Positions 1 to 9,065 of a stretch of DNA of 33,106 nt are shown here, piece after piece. Position numbers and translations under genes: made by a program. The notes under the pieces are model-generated. The model made no database searches. It saw only the letters and a program-made list of their open reading frames with translations, and was not told the origin of the DNA. Numbering within the stretch: position 1 is the first letter of the stretch; each line of letters starts with the position of its first letter. The DNA lies in assembly GCA_030037855.1 (NCBI GenBank), contig JASHPY010000076.1, positions 1 through 33,106 of the forward strand, written 5' to 3'. Source of the stretch: Thermoplasmata archaeon (GTDB lineage: Archaea; Thermoplasmatota; Thermoplasmata; Lutacidiplasmatales; UBA184).

Positions 1-45
1 GGGGCCCGGAGGAGCGCGGCGGTCGGGGCCGCCGACGGGGAGGTA
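1..45 (+). CDS. C-terminal tail of an upstream CDS, probably uS5 by operon position (partial)
   Basis: Frame 1 reads GPGGARRSGPPTGR then TAA at 43-45, directly before uL30; uS5 precedes uL30 in the archaeal spc operon. Too short to identify by sequence. Confidence 0.35.
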
Positions 46-49
46 AACC

Positions 50-508
50 ATGGCGTGGATGGTGGTGCGAGTGCGCGGGACGATTCATGCGCGGCACGAC
101 ATCGTGGAGACGCTCCAGTTCCTCCACCTGACGCGGCCGAACCATGCGACCGTGCTGCCTGAGGCGGCGTCGTTCCGCGGGATGCTGTCGAAGGTGCAGG
201 GGTACGTCACGTGGGGCGAGGCCGAGCCCGAGACGGTCGGACTCCTCCTGCAGGAACGCGGCGAGACCGTCGAGGGGAAGCGGATCACGCCCGCGGTGCT
301 CGGGGACGAGCTCCGCGCGAAGGACCTTCCCGAGCTCACGCGCTCGGTCGCCGAGCACGGACTCCCCCCGATCGCCGGCCTGCGGCCGCTGTTCCGCCTG
401 CGGGCGCCGAAGGGCGGTTGGCGCTCGACGAAGAAGCCGTTCGCGCTCGGCGGAGCGCTCGGCTACCGCGGCCGCTCGATCAACGAGCTCGTCCGCCGGA
501 TGATGTAG
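50..508 (+). CDS. rpl30p: Large ribosomal subunit protein uL30 (archaeal L30P)
   Basis: ORF MAWMVVRVRGTIHARHDIVETLQFLHLTRPNHATVLP..., typical archaeal uL30; SD-like ggggaggt at 37-44; followed by uL15 and SecY. Confidence 0.92.
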   Translation: MAWMVVRVRGTIHARHDIVETLQFLHLTRPNHATVLPEAASFRGMLSKVQGYVTWGEAEPETVGLLLQERGETVEGKRITPAVLGDELRAKDLPELTRSVAEHGLPPIAGLRPLFRLRAPKGGWRSTKKPFALGGALGYRGRSINELVRRMM

Positions 509-516
509 GGGGAGCG

Positions 517-963
517 ATGCCGAGCCGCACGCGAAAGTTCCGGGGGCTCCGCACCCACGGCCGCGGGATCAAGGCCGGCCGCGGTGCCGGTAAGCAGGGC
601 GGCCGCGGGAACGCCGGGCTCCACAAGTACAAGTTCAAGTCGATGCTGATCTACGCGCCCGACCACTTCGGTCGCCACGGGTTCAAGCGCCCGGCCGAAG
701 TGATCCACCGCCCGACCTCGCTGAACGTCGGCGACCTCGACTCCTTCGCGCCGGTGCTCGAGGCGGCCGGGGCGCTCTCCCGCGACGGCGAGGCGTTCGT
801 CGCGGACCTGACGAAGGTCGGGGTCGAGCGCCTGCTCGGCAAGGGCGCGTCCGAGCGCTCGTGGAAGGTCGTCGTCGCCCACGCGAGCCGGCACGCCCGC
901 GAGAAGGTCCAGGTGGTGGAGGCGGCCCCGACGGCCGGCTCCGCGCCGTCTTCTTCCCCGTAG
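517..963 (+). CDS. rpl15p: Large ribosomal subunit protein uL15
   Basis: ATG at 517 inside ORF 211..963; MPSRTRKFRGLRTHGRGIKAGRGAGKQGGRGNAGLHKYKF is the uL15 N-terminal signature. Confidence 0.93.
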   Translation: MPSRTRKFRGLRTHGRGIKAGRGAGKQGGRGNAGLHKYKFKSMLIYAPDHFGRHGFKRPAEVIHRPTSLNVGDLDSFAPVLEAAGALSRDGEAFVADLTKVGVERLLGKGASERSWKVVVAHASRHAREKVQVVEAAPTAGSAPSSSP

Positions 964-964
964 A

Positions 965-974
965 CTATATAAAT
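965..974 (+). promoter_or_regulatory. Putative TATA box for secY (ctatataaat)
   Basis: AT-only island in very GC-rich DNA, immediately after the uL15 stop (961-963) and about 30 bp upstream of the secY ATG at 1000. Confidence 0.7.
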
Positions 975-999
975 CGGGCTCGGGGTCGCCGGCCGTTCG

Positions 1000-2772
1000 A
1001 TGGTGGACGAGGAGATCCCCCGGGACCACCGGTGGGCGCTCGCGCTGGCGGTCGTCGGCATCGTGCTGCTCGGCCTGATCTGGTACTGGGGCCGCCCGAC
1101 GCCGATCGCGTTCGGGTTCGCGGCGGGGATCGTCTTCGTCGTGATGGGGATCCTCTACCTCGGCCTCTCCTACCAGGGTTCGCGCTCCCGGCTCTACGGC
1201 TTGAAACCGATCACGACGCGGATGCCCGCGGTGACCCAGCCGAAGGGCCACGTCCACTTCCGAACGAAGATGTTCTGGACGATCGGGATCCTCCTCCTGT
1301 ACTTCCTGCTCACGAACATCTACCTCTTCGGCGTCGATCAGGCGACGGTCATCGACCTGTTCGCGAGCTACCGCGCGATCCTCGCTGGCGCGCAGGGGAC
1401 GCTGATGCACCTCGGCATCGGCCCGATCGTCACCGGGTCGATCATCATGCAGCTGTTCACCGGCGCGAAGATCATCGACCTCGATCTCACGGACGACGAG
1501 GACAAGGGCACGTACCAGGGAACGCAGAAGGTCCTCGTCGTCGCGATGATCTTCATCGAGGCGGTCCCCCAGGTGTTCGGCTACCTCACGCCGTCCGCGA
1601 GCATCGTCACGAGCCTGGGGACGGTGTCGCCCGGGAACGGCCTCCTCCTCGCGAACACGATCATCGTCGCGCAGCTCGTCTTCGGGAGCTACCTCGTGTT
1701 CCTGATGGACGAGGTCGTCTCGAAGTGGGGGATCGGCAGCGGGATCTCGCTGTTCATCGCCGCCGGCGTCTCCCAGCAGATCGTCCAGGGCACGCTCAAT
1801 TGGGTGCCGGAGTCCGGCGTCGGGACCGTGGTGGGACCGACGAATCCGCCGAGCGGCACGATCCCGAAGACGATCTGGTTCTTCACCCACCTCTCCGCGA
1901 GCCAGATGGCCGGCGGCGGCTGGGAACTCGTGCTCTTGCGTCAGCCGAACCCGATCATCGCGCTGGTCGGGACCGCCGCGATCTTCTTTCTGGTCGCGTG
2001 GACGGAGTCGACGCGGATCGAGCTCCCGCTCTCGCACGCGGAGTCGCGGGGGGCGCGGGGCCGCTACCCGTTGCGCCTGATCTACGCGTCGAACATCCCG
2101 GTGATCCTGATGAGCGCGCTGCTCGCGAACGTCTCCGTCTTCACGATCCTGCTCTGGACGAACCCGACGCTCGTCCACTTCCCGCTGATCGGCCACCAGT
2201 GGTGGATCGGGTCGTACCCGGCCTCCGCCACGGCCGCGAGCGCGTTAGGGGTGAGTCAGACGCAACCGCTCACCGGCGGCGCGTACTACCTCTCGACGGT
2301 CAACGGCTTAGAGTCCTGGCTGTTACCGATCCTGAACTACCAGACGTACGGGAGCTTCCTCGTCCAGCACACGTGGTGGCAGGGGCTGATCCACGTCGCG
2401 GTCTACTTCGGCGCGATGGTCGGCGGCTCGATCCTGTTCGCGAAGTTCTGGATCCAGACGACCAACATGGGCCCCGAGGCGGTCGCGCGGCAGATCGAGG
2501 CGTCCGGGATGCAGATCCCGGGGTTCCGACGTGAGCCGCGCGTGCTGCGCCGCGTTCTCGAGCGGTACATCCCCGTGATCACCGTGATCTCGGGCGCGGC
2601 CGTCGGCGCGCTCGCCGCGGGCGCGGACCTCATAGGGACGCTCGGCAATGCGAGCGGGACCGGGGTGCTGCTGATGGTCGGGATCATCATCAACCTCTAC
2701 GAGGCGATGGGCCGCGAGCAGCTGATGGAGATGAACCCGCTGCTCCGCCGCTTCCTCGGAGGCGAGACGTAG
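1000..2772 (+). CDS. secY: Preprotein translocase subunit SecY (Sec61 alpha) with N-terminal extension
   Basis: Matches archaeal SecY blocks (LGIGPIVTGSIIMQLFTGAKII, DEVVSKWGIGSGISLFIAAGVSQQI, YASNIPVILMSALLANV, YIPVITVISGAAVGALAAGADLIG). 590 aa, with two extra hydrophobic segments before the usual N-terminus. Confidence 0.97.
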   Translation: MVDEEIPRDHRWALALAVVGIVLLGLIWYWGRPTPIAFGFAAGIVFVVMGILYLGLSYQGSRSRLYGLKPITTRMPAVTQPKGHVHFRTKMFWTIGILLLYFLLTNIYLFGVDQATVIDLFASYRAILAGAQGTLMHLGIGPIVTGSIIMQLFTGAKIIDLDLTDDEDKGTYQGTQKVLVVAMIFIEAVPQVFGYLTPSASIVTSLGTVSPGNGLLLANTIIVAQLVFGSYLVFLMDEVVSKWGIGSGISLFIAAGVSQQIVQGTLNWVPESGVGTVVGPTNPPSGTIPKTIWFFTHLSASQMAGGGWELVLLRQPNPIIALVGTAAIFFLVAWTESTRIELPLSHAESRGARGRYPLRLIYASNIPVILMSALLANVSVFTILLWTNPTLVHFPLIGHQWWIGSYPASATAASALGVSQTQPLTGGAYYLSTVNGLESWLLPILNYQTYGSFLVQHTWWQGLIHVAVYFGAMVGGSILFAKFWIQTTNMGPEAVARQIEASGMQIPGFRREPRVLRRVLERYIPVITVISGAAVGALAAGADLIGTLGNASGTGVLLMVGIIINLYEAMGREQLMEMNPLLRRFLGGET

Positions 2773-2776
2773 ACCG

Positions 2777-3610
2777 ATGCCGACGGACGAGGAGCCGCTC
2801 CCTTCCGCGCCGATCTCGACCGAGGGGCTCTCGCCGCAGGAGACGGTCGACGTCGAAGAGGAGGAGGAAGCGGAGAAGGAGGTCGAGGCGCTGCCGAGCC
2901 GGCCGCCGACGCCGGCGTTCAAGATCTCGACGTTCATCATCATCTTCCTCGGGCTGCTCGGCTTCCTGATGCTCATCGATACGGGCGCGCGCAACCAGAT
3001 CGCGACCCTCCTCGGCGTCAGCCCGGCGCAGAACGGCCCCCTCTACTACGCGATCGGGTTCGGGAGCAGCTACCTCCTGCTCACGATGGCGATCGCCGGG
3101 GCGATCGAGATGCTGATCACGGCGGTCGCGTACAACTACACGACCGACTGGATCAAGGCCGCGAAGGTCCAGAAGTGGAGCGCGGCGTTCCGCAAGGTCC
3201 AGATGGACGCGATCCGCTCGGGGAAGAAGGACCGGATCTCGGCGCTGAAGCCGCACCAGGAGCGCTTGACGCGCCTCTCGAGCGAGATCTCGATCGCCCA
3301 GTTCAAGGGGATGGCGATCACCTGGTTCCTGCTGATCCTGATCTACACGTGGGTCGGGCTCGTCATCGGGAACGCCTCGGTCGCCGCCCAGACCGTCAGC
3401 CTCGGGGGCACGATCGTCAACATCTTCCAGGGATACCCGATCCTCTCGTTCAAGGTCCCCCTCTGGTTCTTCATCTTCAGCCTCTACACGATCCCGATGT
3501 CGCTCGTCTTCCGTCGGATCCTGAAGAACTACTGGCTGCGGCGCTACCTGAACGCGCGCGGACCGCCGTCGGCTCCCTCGCTACCGGGAACCGCCGGGGG
3601 CGCGGCGTGA
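2777..3610 (+). CDS. DUF106 / EMC3-GET1-YidC-superfamily membrane protein
   Basis: Acidic N-terminus, hydrophobic helices around a basic central coiled region (AAKVQKWSAAFRKVQMDAIRSGKKDRISALKPHQERLTRLSSEISIAQFKGMAITWFLLILIYTWVG); located between secY and cmk as in many archaea. Confidence 0.85.
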   Translation: MPTDEEPLPSAPISTEGLSPQETVDVEEEEEAEKEVEALPSRPPTPAFKISTFIIIFLGLLGFLMLIDTGARNQIATLLGVSPAQNGPLYYAIGFGSSYLLLTMAIAGAIEMLITAVAYNYTTDWIKAAKVQKWSAAFRKVQMDAIRSGKKDRISALKPHQERLTRLSSEISIAQFKGMAITWFLLILIYTWVGLVIGNASVAAQTVSLGGTIVNIFQGYPILSFKVPLWFFIFSLYTIPMSLVFRRILKNYWLRRYLNARGPPSAPSLPGTAGGAA

Positions 3611-4155
3611 TCGGTTGGGTCGTCACGATCGGCGGCCCTCCGGGGAGCGGGAAGTCGACCGCCGGTCGCCTGGTCGCCGAGCACCTCGGTCTCGAGTTCC
3701 GCTCGGCCGGTGAGGAGTTCCGGGCCGAGGCCCGACGCCGCGGGATGGAGCTCGACGCCTTCGGGCGGTACGCCGAGACGCACCCCGAGGTCGACCGCGA
3801 CCTCGACGCGGCGATGCAGGCGCTCGCGCGCCCGGGTCGGCTCCTCGAGGGCCGGATCCAGGGGGCCCTGTGCCGGCGGAACGGCGTCCCCGTCCGCACG
3901 ATCGTGGTGACCGCGGAGGAGGGCGAGCGGGTCCGTCGGGTCGCCGCGCGCGACGGCCGTCCGCTCGCCGACGCCGCGACCGAGGTACGGACCCGGGAGG
4001 CGAGCGAGCGCGCGCGGTACGCCCGCTACTACGGGATCGACCTCGACCGCGAGCCGGCGGACCTCACGATCGACTCGACGTCGCTCCCGCCGGCCGAAGT
4101 CGCGCGGACGATCGAGGCGTTCCTCCGCTCGCCGGGCGCCGGGAGCACGGCGTGA
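3607..4155 (+). CDS. cmk: Cytidylate kinase
   Basis: GTG start overlapping the DUF106 stop (GTGA); VTIGGPPGSGKSTAGRLVAEHLGLEFRSAGEEFR P-loop and archaeal Cmk pattern; operon position. Confidence 0.9.
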   Translation: MIGWVVTIGGPPGSGKSTAGRLVAEHLGLEFRSAGEEFRAEARRRGMELDAFGRYAETHPEVDRDLDAAMQALARPGRLLEGRIQGALCRRNGVPVRTIVVTAEEGERVRRVAARDGRPLADAATEVRTREASERARYARYYGIDLDREPADLTIDSTSLPPAEVARTIEAFLRSPGAGSTA

Positions 4156-5108
4156 GCGCGCCGGCCGACCCGATCGCCGCCCGCCTCGCGGCGGGGGCGT
4201 TCCTCCTCATCGACAAGCCGCGCGGGCCGTCGTCCCACCAGGTGACCGCCTGGGCCCGGGACCTCCTCGGGGTCGACCGCGCCGGGCACGCGGGCACGCT
4301 CGACCCGAACGTCTCGGGCCTGCTCTGGGTCGGCGTCGGTCCGGCGCTGAAGCTCCTGCCGCTCGTCCTCGAGTTCCCGAAGCGGTACGTCGGGGTCGTG
4401 AACTTCCACGGAACGGTGCCCGCCCGCGACCTCGCGCGCGTGCTCGCCGAGTTCACCGGCCCGATCTACCAGACCCCGCCGGTCCGCTCGGCGGTCCGGC
4501 GGGAACGCCGGATCCGGACGATCCATCGGCTCGAGCTCCGGGAGACGGAAGGCACCCGGATCCTGCTCGACGTCGTCGCCGACTCGGGGACGTACGTTCG
4601 CACGCTCGCGGTCGATCTCGGAGAGGCGCTCGGGGTCGGGGCCCACCTCGAGGAGCTGCGACGGACCGCCACCGGCCCGTTCTCCGAGTCCCAGAGCGTG
4701 CCCCTGACCGGGCTCTCGGACGCCCTCGCCCGTCGCGCCGGCGGCGACCCGGCGCCGCTCGTCGCGCTCCTCCACCCGATCGATGAGGTCTGGCGAGAGT
4801 TCCCGACGATCGTGCTGAAGGACTCGGCCGTGAGCGCGGTCGCGCACGGCGCCGGGCTCGCCCGCGGCGGGATCCTCGCGCTCCCGCGGCCGTTCGCGCG
4901 GGAGGCCCGCGTGGCGCTGGTCGACCGGACCGGTGCCCTGATCGCCACCGGCATCTCGCGCCACGACTCCGGCGCGATCGGGAGCGTCGCCCACGGTTGG
5001 GTCGTCGACTCGACGCGCGTTTTCGTAGATCCGGCGCGGTTTCCGCCGGCCTGGAAGGCCCCTCGAGCGGCGTCGGGAGGGCCGCCCCCGGAGTCCCGCT
5101 CCCGCTAG
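4152..5108 (+). CDS. cbf5: tRNA/rRNA pseudouridine synthase Cbf5 (TruB/dyskerin family) with PUA domain
   Basis: GTG start overlapping the cmk stop; LLIDKPRGPSSHQVTAWARDLLGVDRAGHAGTLDPNVSGLLWVGVGPALKLLP catalytic motif; C-terminal PUA-like segment. Confidence 0.93.
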   Translation: MSAPADPIAARLAAGAFLLIDKPRGPSSHQVTAWARDLLGVDRAGHAGTLDPNVSGLLWVGVGPALKLLPLVLEFPKRYVGVVNFHGTVPARDLARVLAEFTGPIYQTPPVRSAVRRERRIRTIHRLELRETEGTRILLDVVADSGTYVRTLAVDLGEALGVGAHLEELRRTATGPFSESQSVPLTGLSDALARRAGGDPAPLVALLHPIDEVWREFPTIVLKDSAVSAVAHGAGLARGGILALPRPFAREARVALVDRTGALIATGISRHDSGAIGSVAHGWVVDSTRVFVDPARFPPAWKAPRAASGGPPPESRSR

Positions 5109-5117
5109 GGTTATCTC
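5108..5117 (+). promoter_or_regulatory. Putative TATA element (gggttatctc) for the MMPL gene
   Basis: AT-rich core about 26 bp upstream of the ATG at 5139. Confidence 0.5.
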
Positions 5118-5138
5118 TCGCCCCCCGTCGGACGAGCG

Positions 5139-8100
5139 ATGAGCTCCCCCCCGCCGACCGCCGAGCCGGGGGGCGTGCGCCTGCTCGGGCGGCTCGCGCG
5201 CTGGATCGTCCGCCACCCGTGGTACCCGATCATCTTCTGGGTCGCGCTCCTGCTCGTGTCCGTACCGTTCCTCTCCCTCGTCAGCTCGGTGACGACGAAC
5301 TCGGCGGACATGACCTCCTCGAACGCGCCGAGCGCGCTCGCGAGCGCCGAGCTCGCCCGGCTCTTCCCGAACTCGACGGGGGGATCGTCGAGCACGATCC
5401 TCCTCACCGGTCCGAACATGACCGACGCGAACGCGCAGCGGGTCGTCCTCAACGTCACCGAGGCGCTCGACTCCGATCGGGCGCTCGTCAACGTGAGCGC
5501 CGTCAGCACCGTGTACACCGGCTACGCGAACTATCTCGCGGGCCAGGGAGAGCTCGCGATCGGCGTTCTCTCGGCCGGCCTCTCGGCGACGCCGAGCGTG
5601 CCGGTCGCGGTCAACGAGTCGGCCGCCCTCCTCTGGGCGCCGCCGTCGACGTTCCTCTCCGCGTGGCAAGGGCTCGTGGCGAACGGGACGAGCCCTGCGT
5701 CCGCGAACTACCCCGCCTACGAGGCGACGCTCGAGACCCTCGGGAACTCGACCCCGGTCACGACCGTCCTGGACGCGTTCTACACCGGCAACGTGTCCGT
5801 CCCCGGTTTCAACGGCACCTCCGGCTGCTGGACCGAGCCGTCCGCCGTGGCCGCGTGCACGAACGCCACCGCGCGGGCCACCGAGGTCGGGGTCGTGCCC
5901 GAGCTCGTGCCGGCGCCGGCCGATCGCGCGGTCCCGTACGCCGCGCTCGGCACGCTCGGGGTCGCGAACTTCACCTCCTGGCCGAGCATCCGCTCGACCG
6001 TCTCGATCCTCCTCGGCGCGGACTCCGGACTCTCCGCCGGCTGGATTCTCGAGGTCTGGGCGGCGTTCCCGTCGGCCGACGCGACCCCCGCCGAGCTCGC
6101 GAGCTGGGCGACCGATCTCGTCTCGGCCGCGACGCTCGCGTCGGAGCCGCTGCCGGTCCCGGGCGCGATCTACACCCAGTTCGTCGACCCCAGCGGCACC
6201 GCGCAGATCGTCGAGGTCAGCTTCAACCTCCCGGACAGCGCGACGAACCGTTCGGGCGGGACGCCGGTCTACTCGGACCTCGCCCGCATCGACGACCTCG
6301 TCCCGGGGGTCGTGGCCGCGTCCGACGCGACGCACTCGATCAAGTACGTCCAGACCGGCCCGGCGCCGCTCGACCTGCTCAGCACGACCTCGATCAACGC
6401 GTCGCTCGAGCTCGTGCTGCCGCTCACGGTCGGGCTCCTGATCGGCATCACGATGATCTACTTCCGGTCCCCGATCACGCCGCTGGTCACGTTCGGGATC
6501 CTCGGGATCGCGCTCGCGCTCGGCATCGGCGGCACCGTCCTGATCGGCGAGCTCGTCGAGCACGTGGACTCGACCGCGCTCACCCTCGAGGAGGTGTTCG
6601 TCCTCGGGGTCGGGACCGACTACTCGATCTTCATGGTCGCCCGCTACCGGGAGGAGCTCGTCGCCGGGCGGAGCTCCGAGGACGCGATCGTCGCCTCGTT
6701 GTCGTGGGCGGGCCAGTCGGTCGCGACCAGCGGGTCGACCGCGATCATCGCCACGCTCGCGCTGACGTTCAGCGGCGTCGCGCTGCTCGCCCAGTGGGGC
6801 GCGGTACTCTCCCTCGCGATCTTCATCACGATCCTCGCCTCGATCACGATGGTCCCCGCGTGCCTGAAGCTCGTCGGACCGCGGATCTTCTGGCCGACCA
6901 CGGGCGAGCGGTTCCGGCGTCGGGCCGCGCACGTCTCCGAGGCGATCCGGACCGAGCGGACGTACTTCTACCGCGTCGGCCGGGGGACCCAGCGCCACCC
7001 CGGTCTCACCGTGGGGATCCTGTTGTTGATCTCGGTCCCGCTCGTCTTGGTCGCGATCGCCGTACCGCTGTCGTACGACTACTACGCGCAGCTTCCGAGC
7101 GGGCACCCGGCCACGGACGGTCTCGCGGAGCTCGGGCAGCACTTCGGCCCGGGGTTCGCGGTCCCGTCGTTCGCCCTCGTCACGTTCGCGAGCCCGCTCG
7201 TCGCCGGCAACGCGACCAACGCGACCGAGTTCGCGGACCTCGCTTCGCTCACCGCGATCGCGAACTCGACCTCGGGGATCGCGACGGTCTCCTCGCCGGT
7301 CGGTCCGGACGGCGGCTCGCTGGCCCAGTGGTTGAGCCTGCCGACCTTACCCTCGGCGATACGCGCGAACCTTCTCGGGGTCCTCGCGGGGTTCGTCGGC
7401 ACCGACGGCCGGACGGTGCTGCTCTCGCTCCAAACGAGCGAGAGCGGCCTTTCGGTCGGCGCCGTGAACGCCGTCCAGTCGGTCGAGACGTCGTTCTCGG
7501 GGTACGCGGGGTCGCACCCCGAGGTCACCGCGGTCGCGTTCGGCGGCGGCGCGCCGACCATCCGCGACCTCGCGAACGAGACCGCGACCGCGACGGACTA
7601 CCTCGTCTTCGCCGTCGCGGTCGGGCTGATCCTCGTGCTGCTGATCGTCCTGCGCTCCTGGATCATCGCGCTGATGGCGATCGGAACGATCGGCCTCTCG
7701 ATCGCGTGGGCGTGGGCGGTCACCTATCTCGTCTTCCAGGAGCTCCTCGGCTTCCCGCTGTTCTTCTACGTCCGGACGATCCTGTTCATCCTGATCCTCG
7801 GCCTCGGGATCGACTACAACATCTTCCTGCTCACGCGCGTCCGGGAGGAGCGCGTGCGGGGGCGGACGTCGGGCGAGGCGGCGGTCGAGGCGGTCGCGCG
7901 GACCGGGGGCATCATCACCGCGGCCGCGGTGATCCTCGCGAGCGCGTTCGGCGCCCTCCTCGTCGGGGAGTTCACGCTGATCCGAGCGATCGGCTTCGCG
8001 GTCGCGGTGGCGGTGATCCTGGACGCGATGGTCATCCGGACCTACTTCGTGCCGGCGTCGCTCCAGCTCCTCGGCGACCGGGTCTGGGGGCGAGCGGGGC

Positions 8101-8213
8101 GCCCGCCGAAATCGACGCCGACCTCGACCGAGGCTCCAGCGCCCGACCCGGCGCCCGCCGAAGCGACGGGGGGAACGGACCCGGCCCCGTCGGCCGGTGT
8201 CCCTACTTCGTGA
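5139..8213 (+). CDS. MMPL/RND-family transporter
   Basis: 1024 aa with two copies of the MMPL pattern (LGVGTDYSIFMVARYREEL...; LGLGIDYNIFLLTRVREER...), N-terminal TM and large extracytoplasmic loops. Confidence 0.9.
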   Translation: MSSPPPTAEPGGVRLLGRLARWIVRHPWYPIIFWVALLLVSVPFLSLVSSVTTNSADMTSSNAPSALASAELARLFPNSTGGSSSTILLTGPNMTDANAQRVVLNVTEALDSDRALVNVSAVSTVYTGYANYLAGQGELAIGVLSAGLSATPSVPVAVNESAALLWAPPSTFLSAWQGLVANGTSPASANYPAYEATLETLGNSTPVTTVLDAFYTGNVSVPGFNGTSGCWTEPSAVAACTNATARATEVGVVPELVPAPADRAVPYAALGTLGVANFTSWPSIRSTVSILLGADSGLSAGWILEVWAAFPSADATPAELASWATDLVSAATLASEPLPVPGAIYTQFVDPSGTAQIVEVSFNLPDSATNRSGGTPVYSDLARIDDLVPGVVAASDATHSIKYVQTGPAPLDLLSTTSINASLELVLPLTVGLLIGITMIYFRSPITPLVTFGILGIALALGIGGTVLIGELVEHVDSTALTLEEVFVLGVGTDYSIFMVARYREELVAGRSSEDAIVASLSWAGQSVATSGSTAIIATLALTFSGVALLAQWGAVLSLAIFITILASITMVPACLKLVGPRIFWPTTGERFRRRAAHVSEAIRTERTYFYRVGRGTQRHPGLTVGILLLISVPLVLVAIAVPLSYDYYAQLPSGHPATDGLAELGQHFGPGFAVPSFALVTFASPLVAGNATNATEFADLASLTAIANSTSGIATVSSPVGPDGGSLAQWLSLPTLPSAIRANLLGVLAGFVGTDGRTVLLSLQTSESGLSVGAVNAVQSVETSFSGYAGSHPEVTAVAFGGGAPTIRDLANETATATDYLVFAVAVGLILVLLIVLRSWIIALMAIGTIGLSIAWAWAVTYLVFQELLGFPLFFYVRTILFILILGLGIDYNIFLLTRVREERVRGRTSGEAAVEAVARTGGIITAAAVILASAFGALLVGEFTLIRAIGFAVAVAVILDAMVIRTYFVPASLQLLGDRVWGRAGRPPKSTPTSTEAPAPDPAPAEATGGTDPAPSAGVPTS

Positions 8214-8643
8214 GAAACCGCGCGCGCGCCCGCGCGAGGTGCTTGTCGGCGGAGGACGTGTCGACGACGTCGGCCACCCTCCCGTTCGGGTCGATCAGGA
8301 ACGAGACGCGGCGGGCGTTCCCCGCGGGAGCGAGGACCCCGTAGAGCGCCGCGACCTTCTTCGACGAGTCGGCGATCAGCGGGAACGGCAACCCGTACTT
8401 CTTCCGGAACGCCTCCTGGGCCGGGCAGTCGTCGGTGCTGACCCCGACGATCTTCACCTTCTTCGCCTCGTACTCGGGGTAGTCATCGCGGAACCCCTTC
8501 GCTTCGATCGTGCACCCGGGCGTGTCGGCCTTGGGGTAGAAGTACAGCACGGTCGGTGAGCCCCTCACGGACGAGAAACGGAACGGCTTTCCGCTCTGGT
8601 CGAGCGCCTCGAAGTCGGGTGCTTCGTCCCCGATCGCGATCAC
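8203..8643 (-). CDS. Peroxiredoxin, Bcp/PrxQ type
   Basis: MIAIGDEAPDFEALDQSGKPFRFSSVRGSPTVLYFYPKADTPGCTIEAKGFRDDY..., peroxidatic Cys motif TPGCT. Confidence 0.93.
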   Translation of the reverse strand: MIAIGDEAPDFEALDQSGKPFRFSSVRGSPTVLYFYPKADTPGCTIEAKGFRDDYPEYEAKKVKIVGVSTDDCPAQEAFRKKYGLPFPLIADSSKKVAALYGVLAPAGNARRVSFLIDPNGRVADVVDTSSADKHLARARARFLTK

Positions 8644-8695
8644 GGCCGGCCAGTTCGACGGGGGTATTTGAGCTCCGACCGCCGACCGGGCGGAC

Positions 8696-8932
8696 CTACC
8701 CCGACCCGACGGTCACGAGCGTCTCGGTCGACTTGAGGCCGGGGATCCGGCGGATCTTGTGGACGACGGTGTCGAGCGCCTCGTTGATGTGCGGCGCCTC
8801 CACTTTGACGATCAGGTCGAACGGTCCGGTCACCGCCTGCACGTCCGCGACCCCCGGGATCGCCTTCATTCGGCGGAGCACGTCGTCGAGCCGCCCGACC
8901 TCGACCTCGGCGAGCAGGAAGAGCGTCTCCAC
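8696..8932 (-). CDS. Stand-alone Lrp/AsnC ligand-binding (RAM) domain protein
   Basis: VETLFLLAEVEVGRLDDVLRRMKAIPGVADVQAVTGPFDLIVKVEAPHINEALDTVVHKIRRIPGLKSTETLVTV; GTG start at 8932 preferred over the longer ORF start at 9088; no HTH present. Confidence 0.85.
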   Translation of the reverse strand: METLFLLAEVEVGRLDDVLRRMKAIPGVADVQAVTGPFDLIVKVEAPHINEALDTVVHKIRRIPGLKSTETLVTVGSG

Positions 8933-9030
8933 GAGGGCCCTCGCCGCGACACGGTCCGGCGCGGTATTCAAGCTAGCGCGCCGGACGCGGGGCCTCGAGA
9001 AGAGGAGCGGGGCGGCGTCCCTCGTCCAAA

Positions 9031-9040
9031 CCGTTATGCG
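9031..9040 (+). promoter_or_regulatory. Putative TATA element (accgttatgc) for cysS
   Basis: AT-rich core preceded by caa, about 30 bp upstream of the ATG at 9066. Confidence 0.5.
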
Positions 9041-9065
9041 CGGTGAGGTCCCGCCCCTCGGGGCC

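Noticed and set aside
463-2196. 577-aa minus-strand ORF
   Set aside because: Antisense to uL15 and SecY; RDE-rich low-complexity translation typical of spurious high-GC ORFs.
4029-7142. 1037-aa minus-strand ORF
   Set aside because: Antisense shadow of cbf5/MMPL in very GC-rich DNA; composition is R/D/E/G/P-rich with no recognisable domain, and the sense strand encodes clear protein families.
4997-8344. 1115-aa plus-strand ORF
   Set aside because: Alternate frame of the MMPL transporter; R/G/A/P-rich with no domain signature.
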